Shown: positions 9,939-18,153 of the stretch, piece after piece
Numbering within the stretch: the stretch's first letter is position 1
Layout of the letters: the number at the start of each line of letters is the position of its first letter
DNA from: Schizochytrium sp. CCTCC M209059
Taxonomy: Eukaryota; Sar; Bigyra; Thraustochytrida; Thraustochytriidae
Direction: 5' to 3'
Length of the DNA stretch: 20,464 bases
Assembly (NCBI GenBank): GCA_000818945.1
Contig: KN805443.1
Coordinates: forward strand, 140,697-161,160
Translations under genes and position numbers: made by a program
The notes under the pieces: model-generated
Database searches by the model: none
What the model was told of the DNA's origin: nothing
What the model saw: the letters and a program-made list of their open reading frames with translations, nothing else

Positions 9939-10235
9939 TGGTGTCTGCGAGCACATCTGCGCGACAGGATTCGGCTGATCGGTCTCAGCAACCAAGGGAG
10001 TTTAGGCCTTCCGAGGTCCGGGCGACTACGCCCTCATCGCCACCTGGCTGGCGAGCTCGTACGGGCGGCGAAGCTGATCTTCTCCGTCTTCTCCTTCGTC
10101 GTCTTTGTCCTCGTTTCCTCCCTCTCCGAATCGTGTTCCAGGCCTGTGCAGCGCTATCGTTTCTGTGAATAGACACAGAGGCAGAAGGTGTGCGCGCATC
10201 TGCAGGCAGCCTGAGAGATGTGGGGAGCCTTCGGT

Positions 10236-10244
10236 TATATAAAT
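10236..10244 (+). promoter_or_regulatory. TATA box (TATATAAAT) on the plus strand
   Basis: This is the best TATA-box match noticed in the window. The first ATG downstream on the plus strand is 96 bp away, at 10332, after a CAA-rich leader-like tract (about 10299-10326). The element is partly symmetric, so minus-strand use toward Patched copy B cannot be excluded, though that start codon is 770 bp away. Confidence 0.45.
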
Positions 10245-10331
10245 CTCCGGCGGCCCGCGGACATTGAAACGCTGCACTATCCCGAGTGGGATCATCATCA
10301 ACAATAACAACAACAACAACAACAAACGTCG

Positions 10332-10577
10332 ATGGCTCGCCATGGACGGAAACTCCTTGTCTGGCCGGCGGGCGAGCTAGCTTGGCTGGCTGGCTGGCTG
10401 GCTGGGCCGCCAACTTGGAGAGAAGATCGTTCACTGTTCGCTGTTCGTTGCGTATGCGCGTGCCATCATGCGCGGCCTTACGTTGCAAGAGCTTTGGTCA
10501 GCTACGTGAAAGATAGAACTCGCTGGAACGAATGTGGTCGGAATGCTCTTGATTGTTTACGAGCCGCCGTAAGTTGA
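10332..10577 (+). CDS. Possible small hypothetical gene (81 codons, or first exon of a spliced gene)
   Basis: ATG at 10332 is the first ATG after the TATA box at 10236, and the leader contains an ATG-free CAA-rich tract. The frame gives an 81-residue peptide with no recognised family; part of its Gly-Trp-Leu-Ala character comes from a (GGCT)5 run. Just before its TGA lies GTAAGT (10569-10574), a textbook 5' splice site. A pyrimidine-rich stretch then leads to CAG at 10734-10736. Splicing there (phase 0) would continue for 30 codons, starting with five His, to TAA at 10827-10829, directly abutting the convergent P450 stop. The call rests on signals only, with no homology, and may be wrong. Confidence 0.22.
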   Translation: MARHGRKLLVWPAGELAWLAGWLAGPPTWREDRSLFAVRCVCACHHARPYVARALVSYVKDRTRWNECGRNALDCLRAAVS

Positions 10578-10761
10578 GAGGTGGAAAGCGTGACTTCACG
10601 AAATGGACGCTACCTTCCTAAGTCAACCAGAGAATAGATAGAGAAGAGAAAGCTTTTCTATCCTGGCCTTAATTTAAAGTATTGCGCCCAATATCTTCTG
10701 TCCTCATGTCCCCCACTTTCTCCCTTTCGGAAGCAGCATCATCATCATCATGAAAACAATT

Positions 10762-10767
10762 TTTATT
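10762..10767 (-). terminator. AATAAA polyadenylation-type signal for the P450 gene
   Basis: The minus strand reads AATAAA about 63 bp beyond the P450 stop codon, in an A/T-rich patch, which is a plausible distance for mRNA 3'-end formation. Confidence 0.4.
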
Positions 10768-10829
10768 TTTATAAGTGGGAAAAAGGATGTGATTCTTCGT
10801 TCTCAAGAATGAGCCAGCTAACCAACTAA

Positions 10830-12485
10830 CTACTCGCGACGCTTGACCACAAGCTGGAGCTCATGGCTGGTTTGCTCCAAGTCGTTGCAAACGCTGATGG
10901 TAATCATTCGCGCATATTGAAACGCGTCCGGATCTTGGCCAGGTGTGAGCTCGAAAGAAAATCTGGAAAGCAATGTCGCCGCAACCATTTTGATCTCAAA
11001 TTGCGCCATGTTGGCACCAAGACAAATGCGATGCCCACTCTGGAAAACGGGAAACTTGTAGGAGAAACCAGGATCCTGTCGGAAAGGAGTCCATGGGATC
11101 CAGCGTTCTGGATGAAAGGAGAGAGGGTCTTCAAACCGTTCCGGGTCGCGGCCAATAGAAAAGGGCGAGAAGCTCAAACGCACGCCCGGTAAGGCACGTG
11201 TCCCATCAGGAAAGACAAATTCCTCAGAAACAATCTTGGTATCCTCGGGAACAGGTGGCGCAAGACGAAGCGTTTCGTAGAGTACTCCATGCAGGTAGGG
11301 CACTTTTTCAGGGTCCAGATCCTCGAGTCGAGGGATGCGATTTCCGAAGGCCTCGCGGGCCTCGGCTGCAGCCTTTTCCTGTACCTCGGGATTTTTGGCG
11401 AGATAGAGAAACATCCAAGAGAGCGTGCATGCCGAAGTGTCACGACCTGCGATGATGAAGTTGAGAATGATGTCGCTCAGGCGCTTGTCTGAAAGCATTT
11501 CACCGTCGCGTTGCGAGCGGAGGAAATGAGCAAGCAAGTCACGCCTCGAATCCAGCGTCTTGGGGTCCACGCGGCGCGCTTCTTGGACATATCCCTCCGT
11601 CACATCCTTGAGGTACTGGCAGTGCTCCCGAAATTCCTTGTGGACGGGGCTAAGTCGTTGCACGAGCCACCAGAGCGGATTCCATTCGCGTCGGTTGGGA
11701 ATGAGCCGTCCGAAGGGGAAAGGAAAGGCATATTTGATGAGCACGTAGAGCGGCAACATGGTAAAGTGAAATGTCATGAGCACACGATGCGCTCCATCGA
11801 ATGCAGAGGCATACGGATCCGTGTCGCCCGAGACGGAGTCGACGTCGCGCGCGTAGAAAATCTTTTGAATGGAGTCGAATGTAAAGGAAAAGAACTTCTT
11901 TTGCAGATCGATCGGCTAGCCGCTCTCTGCGTGTTCCTCAAGCACTCGGGTGAGAATCTTGAGTTTTGCAGCAAAGCTTTCCCACATAAGATCCTGGAAG
12001 TTGCCACGCGTGAACAGCTTCGCGGCCGTCTTGCGTTGATGGAGCCAGATGGCATTTTCTTCGGGCAGCGAGGTTCCATGGCGGATGACAAAGATGCCTT
12101 CATCTCCGAGCCACTCCCCCATCATGTCAAATACATTGTCCTGACCGGTGCTCGTTTTGGTGTTACGGTCGAACTCCGTCTTGAGAAAGTGCTTGATAAA
12201 TTCTGGGTCACGAACCATGAGCTCGGGCTCGGGACCATGCGTCTTGATCAGCTTTGCGCCCGGGAACTGCTGGTGAAAGGCCGCCTTGAAGTCGTGAATC
12301 CGCGTGATGTTCTCACGGTACTTCTTCACCATCACGTCCAGGTCCGCTCCGGGGACGTGGCGCAGCTGCCTCATCTGCCGCTTCGTCTTCCAGATCACGT
12401 ACACGATCTTGACGAGCGAGTGCACGACCGCGAAGCACGCGTACGCGCGCAGCGCTGCGCGCACCTTCGTCCACGCGGCGCCCAT
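10830..12485 (-). CDS. Cytochrome P450, fatty-acid hydroxylase-like (CYP86-clan type), frame interrupted by one internal TAG
   Basis: A single frame of 551 codons encodes a full-length P450: an N-terminal hydrophobic anchor (about 11-32), helix C WLHQR (147-151), I-helix AGRDTS (346-351), ETLR of the K helix (404-407), PERW (459-462) and the heme loop FQSGHRICLG (481-490, Cys488 as thiolate ligand). The general look is that of microsomal fatty-acid omega-hydroxylases, predicted to use NADPH via P450 reductase at the ER. Codon 190 is TAG (11916-11918), between EEHAESG and PIDLQKK. Related enzymes usually have an unbroken Gly-x-Pro-(Val/Ile)-Asp-(Leu/Met)-Gln stretch there, so CAG to TAG is the simplest change. 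Everything after it remains intact and in frame to the terminal TAG. It is either a young nonsense allele, a readthrough gene or a sequence error. Transcribed divergently from the PUS7-like gene. Confidence 0.88.
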
Positions 12486-13044
12486 GCTCTCCTCTTTCCG
12501 TCACACGTCCTCCTCCTCCGGCTCCAACCCCCGCGCGCGCTCTCCGAGACGCGCCGTTGCCGAGACGCGGAAGCTTGCAGGTCTGAATGCCCGCGCAGAG
12601 AGGTTATCTGTCGATCAGCGATGATTCGTCCAATGCGCTGCTGTGACACCCGGCTGTGACGGAGGAAGTATCATCGTTGGTCACTCGAACTTGAAGACAT
12701 CGACTCGGAGGTGTCTTCCGACTTGGGACACCCCACAAAGTCACAGACGCGTCAGACGCTCTAGAAGTGCCGACAAATGTCCCTTGAATCGGTACTGGGA
12801 CCCTCGCGACCCGGGGATTGATTTCTGGGGAGGTTTAGCAGGCAAGCGAAATGGCACCAACCAAAGGTCGACGACTCCAGACGCGAGAGCGAGCTCGGGC
12901 GCGGAGTCGCGAGTGGGCGCCGCGACGTCTCGCCTGAGGCAGGGAGCGGAGGGCCTCGGCCGCCGGCTGCGGCCTCCGCCCGGCACGCGAAGAGTCTTTC
13001 TGACGGCGGCAGTGCCGACATCTACAAAGACGGGGAGGAGGGAG
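12486..13044. promoter_or_regulatory. Divergent intergenic region, P450 (left) and PUS7-like (right)
   Basis: These 559 bp separate two start codons facing away from each other, so both promoters must lie here or in the flanks. It is GC-rich and no TATA box is seen. The PUS7 frame stays open for 134 codons upstream of its first ATG, back to about 12643, giving an Arg/Ser-rich peptide with no Met. That stretch is probably leader rather than coding. Confidence 0.45.
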
Positions 13045-14937
13045 ATGGCCGGCGACGGCGACGACAAGGCGGCCTTGCGGGCGACGGCGAGGCCCCCAGA
13101 CGACCGTGATAGGCGAGCAGCGAGCCACCCGGAAGAGACGGAAAAGTACGAGGCTCTACGCAAGAAGTTCCTCTTCGAATCGATGGCGCTCGTGCGCGGC
13201 GAGGGCCTCCAGGGCATTGGAGGCGAGTTGAAGCAGGCGCCTGCATACTTTAATGTGACCGAAATTCCCCATGCAGACATCGCAGACAGCGCAGATGGGA
13301 ACAGTTCAAGCGACGTCAAACGGAACCACGTGTGGATGACACTACGCCGCTCTGGAATGAACACCAAGGATGTCGCCTGGCGGCTTGAAAAGGTGCTTGG
13401 CGTTAATCGCAACTCCGTAGGATACGCAGGGCTGAAAGATCGCAACGCGACATGTACGCAGACCTTTAGTATCGATGACTCTCCTGAGCGGAGCTTGGAT
13501 TCGATCCGGACGATGCTCGAAGCCGACAAGAACACTCCTCGCGTCCAGCTGGTCGGTGAGATCCAACGCGCTTCTCGCAAGCTTCGCAAAGGCCATTTGC
13601 GTGGCAATCGTTTCCGGATCCTCATCACAAATCTCGCCGTGGATGCGGATGAGGCCCTTGATCGCGCAAAGCGCATAGCTGAGGATCTTGCCGCAAAGGG
13701 CGTTGCAAATTACTTTGGTGACCAGCGTCTTGGCAACAATGCCAGCACTGCACTTGCGGGCTATCGGGAGCTATCCGTCGCGCGTGAGTATATGAAGTCT
13801 CTGGACAATGCGCCCGCGTCAACAGCACAAAACGCGACTTCCAAAGCATCTGTAAACGTAGACGCCAATACCGCCATTGATGTCGAGAAGAATGGTGATG
13901 CTTGCCATGAAGATTCCACCACCAACGCGTCCACCACCAAAGAAACCGACGTTGCAAAGGGAGAGGAGTCTAAAGATACCAAGGGCATAGAAAGCAAGAG
14001 CGGCAGTACAAACGAGACTGCTCCGAGCTCTCTTGGTGCCGAGGCCAAAGATGTCACTGTAGGCGCCGAGGCCAAAGAAGAGGCCAAAGAAGAGGCCAAA
14101 GAAGAAGAAGTCAAAGAAGGTGAGAGCCGCCAAACGCAAATCGCTCAACTTGGTGCCAAGGGCGATGGTACGACAGAGGATCATCATGGACGCCCCGGAA
14201 GCAAGAAGCGAAAAGCGTCACGATCTGGATTTTTACGGTATTGTCGCAAGAACAAGCGGATTCGGACCCGTGGCACCTTTCAATCAGGCTTCAACATGAA
14301 TGCCTTCCAAAGCGCAGTCTTCAATTCGATTTTGAGTGAGCGTATTCGTGCATCGATGTTCACGCAAGAAGTATTTGGCGATATTGTGATGAACCAGACC
14401 GGGGGTGCAGCTCGTTTGGTGGACTCCGAGGAGACACTCCCGAACGCAAAGGATCGCGCCGAGGGCATAACTTTTGCTCTGCCACTCGTCGGTGATCGTG
14501 GAGGGACCTTTTCCAAGGGCCCGGCGCAAGAGCTCGAAAGCCGCATCATCAAACAAGTGTGTGACCTTCCATGGGATGCGTTCTGGCTCTCTCATTTGCG
14601 TTCTACTTTGCGGCCCGCCCGACTAAGCTTGGAGCAGTTGGACTTTGACGTAAAGAAGGTGTCCTCGGTCCGGGCTTATCTCGACGAGGAGCTTTGCCGC
14701 ACGAAAAGTACCATGCGCGAAGCAGGACCAGACCAGGGTCGCCAGGATGCGCAAGAGGGCGGTGTTGCTGGACCTGACGGCAGCGAAGGCAAGGACGGGG
14801 AGAATGGGGGCCACCAAGCTGAACACGATGGGGAAGGTCTTTTGTTTACCTTTAGCTTACCCAAGGGTGCTTACGCAACAAGTGTTCTTCGAGAGTTTAT
14901 GACGATTACAACGTCTGATGAAAAAGAGGAAAAGTGA
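13045..14937 (+). CDS. PUS7: TruD/PUS7-family tRNA pseudouridine synthase
   Basis: This 630-aa protein carries the TruD-family signatures in order: NSVGYAGLKDRNAT (about 123-136, catalytic Asp132 in KDR), GNRFRILITN (about 187-196), ANYFGDQRLG (221-230), NMNAFQSAVFN (about 417-427), LVGDRGGTF (about 481-489) and the C-terminal FTFSLPKGAYATSVLREFM (601-619). The family converts uridine to pseudouridine in tRNA (position 13 and pre-tRNA-Tyr) and, in yeast Pus7, in U2 snRNA. A hydrophilic, Lys/Glu-rich insert of about 140 residues (about 251-392) splits the catalytic domain. It is followed by KKRK and a basic RKNKRIRTR patch that fit nuclear import. The start is the first ATG in the frame, in good context (purine at -3, G at +4). 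TGA stop. Divergent from the P450, convergent with the exchanger. Confidence 0.93.
   Translation: MAGDGDDKAALRATARPPDDRDRRAASHPEETEKYEALRKKFLFESMALVRGEGLQGIGGELKQAPAYFNVTEIPHADIADSADGNSSSDVKRNHVWMTLRRSGMNTKDVAWRLEKVLGVNRNSVGYAGLKDRNATCTQTFSIDDSPERSLDSIRTMLEADKNTPRVQLVGEIQRASRKLRKGHLRGNRFRILITNLAVDADEALDRAKRIAEDLAAKGVANYFGDQRLGNNASTALAGYRELSVAREYMKSLDNAPASTAQNATSKASVNVDANTAIDVEKNGDACHEDSTTNASTTKETDVAKGEESKDTKGIESKSGSTNETAPSSLGAEAKDVTVGAEAKEEAKEEAKEEEVKEGESRQTQIAQLGAKGDGTTEDHHGRPGSKKRKASRSGFLRYCRKNKRIRTRGTFQSGFNMNAFQSAVFNSILSERIRASMFTQEVFGDIVMNQTGGAARLVDSEETLPNAKDRAEGITFALPLVGDRGGTFSKGPAQELESRIIKQVCDLPWDAFWLSHLRSTLRPARLSLEQLDFDVKKVSSVRAYLDEELCRTKSTMREAGPDQGRQDAQEGGVAGPDGSEGKDGENGGHQAEHDGEGLLFTFSLPKGAYATSVLREFMTITTSDEKEEK
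14068..14103 (+). repeat. 12-bp coding repeat GAGGCCAAAGAA, three copies
   Basis: Three exact in-frame copies encode Glu-Ala-Lys-Glu repeats within the charged insert of the PUS7-like protein. The unit GAGGCCAAAG also occurs once at 14041. The pattern suggests recent slippage expansion in a disordered linker. Confidence 0.85.
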
Positions 14938-15843
14938 GGTGTCAAGGAGCTTGCAATTGGTTGAACTCATTTTTGTTTCATAAAAGGTCATAGAAAATGC
15001 CTCTTCAAGTTTGCTTTTTGTTTGATCGTTTGTTATTTAACAAACAGTAGAGAATTGCCAACGAGCTTTGCATCTCGTTTGGGGATCCACCTTCTTTGTT
15101 ATCAGTGAAATTTCCTCGTTTGACAGCGCATGAGTTATGGAGCAAAAAATACAGTCAGCAGTCTGCGCTGCCAAACCGGAGAGGCTACCTTCCCTCACCT
15201 CTTGCCAGGACCCAAGCTTGGCAAGCAGGAATCCCCCATCGACTCCAGTTGCGTTTGTTTGGCGGAATGACCATTCCGTAGCTTGCGGGAAATTTCTCCG
15301 GAGGGTGCAAGAGAGGAGCGGAGAGGAGAAGAGAGAAGAGGAGAGGAGAGGAGAGGCGTGTTGAGAGTCCTCTCTCTCTTCCTCTTGCGCGCGCGCTCAC
15401 ATGCTTGCTGTGAGGTGAAATTCCGCACAGGCATCTCACGGCAATACTTGCTTCAGTGGCGCTGCTCGCCGATTCTGTGTATAACCAGCACTTTCGACTG
15501 TGTGCGAGTGCAGGCATTTACGCAGCCGCTCACGATGTCCATCCATCCCTGCATGCACGCAAAGAGTCTTGCTCATTTTTACGGTAGACTAACTCCTGCT
15601 CCATCTCAGTTGTAGCAGCTGCAGCAGCCAGCAGCATCATATCTGTACGGGGCGGAAACTCGCCAAGGTCAGTTCCAAGGTGAGCAGCTACGTTCAATCG
15701 CTCTTGCGGTGTATCGCAGCATGCACTTGGGAGCGCGTGATCAACTTGCAGTATGCCATTCCGAGAGAAGCAAACGCGAAGGACTGCATGTCTCCACGCG
15801 TTTTGATCTCGCAGTTCGAGATCTTGAGCAGTAAGGAGCCAGC
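14938..15843. other. Convergent 3' region of the PUS7-like and exchanger genes
   Basis: About 0.9 kb between two genes pointing at each other. It contains a purine-rich tract (about 15309-15355) followed by a pyrimidine-rich run (15369-15387), whose outer ends form an imperfect inverted repeat starting GCAAGAG/CTCTTGC. No gene is recognised. Both mRNA 3' ends should fall here, but no exact AATAAA was noted for either. Confidence 0.5.
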
Positions 15844-18153
15844 CTAGCATCCTTGGGATTGGCGATACAAGTCCTGTCCAAGAAAGACAATATAAAGAAG
15901 GAACATGGAAATGCCGAGCGTCTTGGTCATTTTCCAGCCATTGATGGCGATCGTGATGATTACAGAGAGAAGCATTGCGATGAGAATGACCACGGACCAA
16001 AGAAGATCTGTACCAACAACCTCAACGGGGGCGTCGGAGTGTATTATGTCGTACAAGAGCCATGGAATGGGAAGACCGATGAGAATGTCAAAAATGTTGC
16101 TGCCGATCGATGAGGAAACAGCCATATCGCCAAACCCCTGGCGAGCCACAATTACACTGGTAATGAGATCAGGAATGCTTGTGCCGGCGGCCAAAAAGGT
16201 CGTCCCCATGACTGACGGAGGAACGCCAATGGCATCGCCCAGCAACACTGCCATAAACACCATGACGTAGGAGTAGGCCGCGATCCATGTGATGCTCAGC
16301 CCCCAGGTAATTGGGTAGAGGTTCTCCCTACCTTCCCGCCTCACGTCGGGGATCGTGAGCCATAGAGGGATGACGATGGGCGCGGTGAGGATAAAAAAGG
16401 CTCTTCCAGACCACGAACTAGGCCACTCGAGTTCCAGCGGCCCTCCGTCCTCCTCGCAACTGGCCACCTCCTCGAGCACTTCTTGCCAGAGCATCGATTT
16501 TCGGAACCACTTGAGGAAAACCTCTTCTGAGACCTTGCCATTTTCATCCACTTGGAACTCTTCAAGGGCCTTGTCAATATCCTCTTCTGTATAGGGAGGC
16601 GTGCCGCGATCTTTTTGCATAGATTGAATAACAGCGGCGATCTCTTCGCGATCGAGATGATTGTCCCCCGATGTGTCCATGATCTTAAAGAAGCGGTGCG
16701 CTTCGGCGAGAATCCTGTGTTCGCTCTGCACGTACCAGCTAGTAAAGGTCTCGAGGTCGATGCCGACGGCAGGGTCGACCTTCAGGTCCTCAAAGACGCG
16801 GTTGACCTCTTCTTTGGTAGGTTCCGATCCGGTGAGATCGCGAAGAACCTGCTGCATTTCCTCCAGCTCAATGTGGCCCGAAAGATTGAGGTCAAGACGA
16901 TTGAATGTTTCCCGAACATCGCCTCGGACGCCAGAGATGATATGGAACCTAGCATGATCGAGAACATTGCCTTCCTTGAGCATGAGGTGAAGCAGGCCAG
17001 ATCGGAACTGGTTGGGCCTGCCAAAAGGATTCGAGTGGCGACGGGCCTTGTAGATCTCATTTGGGCCATGTACGCGGTGCTCGCCGTCCGGTGAGGTCGG
17101 AAGCGCGCTCTCAGGAATGACTTGCGCAGAGGTGATGGAAGCAGCACCTTTTCGGCAGTTGCGATTGAGAAATCTTTCCGCAACGGCCTGCAGACGGTGA
17201 TTGAACTTCATGATGGTCACATACAAGGCGTACATGCCAAGAAGCAAGCATGCCTCCCACCAGAGGATATATGTCGAAGTTGTATTTGGGCCGATCTCCT
17301 GGTGCTGGTTGGAGTAGACGAGGGCCAGGGCCGAAAGCGAGATGGCATAAAAGGAAGAATCACGCGCCAGGGGCCACCACGTCAGCGTGAGGACTTCCTT
17401 GGAGAAGAGAGCGCACATGCCAATGACGAAAAGAACGTTGAAGACCGCGGAACCGACAATGGTACCAAATCCTACGTTGCTGCGCGACAAAAAGGTGCCA
17501 ATGATGGAGGTGAAAAGTTCGGGAGCTGACCCACCCGCGGCCATGAGCGTTGCGCCCGCAACATCGTTGGAGAGCTCGAAGCGCTCCACCATGACTTCGA
17601 GCGCAGGCACGAAAAACTCATCGCAAACAATCGCCAACCCAGCAAACATGTAGACTAGAATCACCGAGTAAACAACGATGCCCTCAACTCTACAGGGGTC
17701 AAAAGGCGGCGAGGGATACGATTGATAATCAGTAAAGTCGACAATGCAGACGCTCTCCTCACTTGTCGCAGAGACATTTTTGGCCCACTTATTGAAGTCG
17801 AGCGTGTCTGCGGTGGTCTGTTTGATGCGAGTTTCCACATCAGGGAAGCCGGCATCACAGAAATCACGGATCACAGGCTCCTCGAAAACATCGGAGAGGG
17901 AACGCCTTTTCAGGCTCGCCTGCAAGTCCCCTTGGCTGGATCCACCGCTTAAATGGTTTATAGCGGCCACAAGAGCGACGATTGCAAAAGCAGCAAATGT
18001 CAGGCAGCCGCGTGCTTTATATCGCAAGACACGGGTCATCTGGCCTGATAGACGTGGCCTTGCTCTACTTTTTGCGAGGTGTGGAGACCTGCTTAAGGAT
18101 AGCCTCGCAGGCCTAGGCTTTGCCTGTCTCATGGGAGTGTGTTGAAGGTCCAT
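15844..18153 (-). CDS. K+-dependent Na+/Ca2+ exchanger (NCKX/SLC24-type) with EF-hand regulatory loop
   Basis: This 769-aa CaCA-superfamily antiporter has an N-terminal hydrophobic segment (about 49-68, signal peptide or anchor) and an alpha-1 repeat at about 178-235 with GATLMAAGGSAPELFTS (200-216, Glu212). After several TMs comes a long cytosolic loop, then the alpha-2 repeat with GTTFLAAGTSIPDLITS (650-666, Asp662) and IGSNIFDILIG (Asp689). The last Asp is the position known from human NCKX2 (Asp575) to be needed for K+ dependence; NCX proteins have Asn. The loop holds two canonical EF-hand loops, DLNLSGHIELEE (421-432) and DTSGDNHLDREE (493-504), plus two degenerate ones. It probably extrudes Ca2+ using Na+ and K+ gradients with direct Ca2+ sensing. 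First ATG is at 18151-18153, in weak context; the frame is open further upstream without ATG. TAG stop. Confidence 0.92.
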   Translation of the reverse strand: MDLQHTPMRQAKPRPARLSLSRSPHLAKSRARPRLSGQMTRVLRYKARGCLTFAAFAIVALVAAINHLSGGSSQGDLQASLKRRSLSDVFEEPVIRDFCDAGFPDVETRIKQTTADTLDFNKWAKNVSATSEESVCIVDFTDYQSYPSPPFDPCRVEGIVVYSVILVYMFAGLAIVCDEFFVPALEVMVERFELSNDVAGATLMAAGGSAPELFTSIIGTFLSRSNVGFGTIVGSAVFNVLFVIGMCALFSKEVLTLTWWPLARDSSFYAISLSALALVYSNQHQEIGPNTTSTYILWWEACLLLGMYALYVTIMKFNHRLQAVAERFLNRNCRKGAASITSAQVIPESALPTSPDGEHRVHGPNEIYKARRHSNPFGRPNQFRSGLLHLMLKEGNVLDHARFHIISGVRGDVRETFNRLDLNLSGHIELEEMQQVLRDLTGSEPTKEEVNRVFEDLKVDPAVGIDLETFTSWYVQSEHRILAEAHRFFKIMDTSGDNHLDREEIAAVIQSMQKDRGTPPYTEEDIDKALEEFQVDENGKVSEEVFLKWFRKSMLWQEVLEEVASCEEDGGPLELEWPSSWSGRAFFILTAPIVIPLWLTIPDVRREGRENLYPITWGLSITWIAAYSYVMVFMAVLLGDAIGVPPSVMGTTFLAAGTSIPDLITSVIVARQGFGDMAVSSSIGSNIFDILIGLPIPWLLYDIIHSDAPVEVVGTDLLWSVVILIAMLLSVIITIAINGWKMTKTLGISMFLLYIVFLGQDLYRQSQGC

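Larger units (their letters stand above)
9465..10829. other. Interval between the P450 3' end and Patched copy B
   Basis: About 1.4 kb. It contains, in order, a pyrimidine-rich run (about 9508-9555), three copies of a CGG-N12-CCG palindrome, a TATA box on the plus strand, a CAA-rich leader-like tract, (GGCT)5 at 10384-10403, a possible small plus-strand gene, and an AATAAA for the minus-strand P450. No large conserved coding region is visible. Confidence 0.5.

Noticed and set aside
9985..10488. Minus-strand 167-codon frame upstream of Patched copy B
   Set aside because: The peptide is low-complexity (Val run from CAA repeats, Arg run) and has no recognisable features.
11511..12659. Plus-strand frame of 382 codons
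   Set aside because: It is antisense to the P450, whose conserved motifs show which strand is coding.
12643..13044. N-terminal extension of the PUS7-like protein
   Set aside because: The apparent start is GTG and there is no ATG until 13045; the region also has to hold the divergent promoters.
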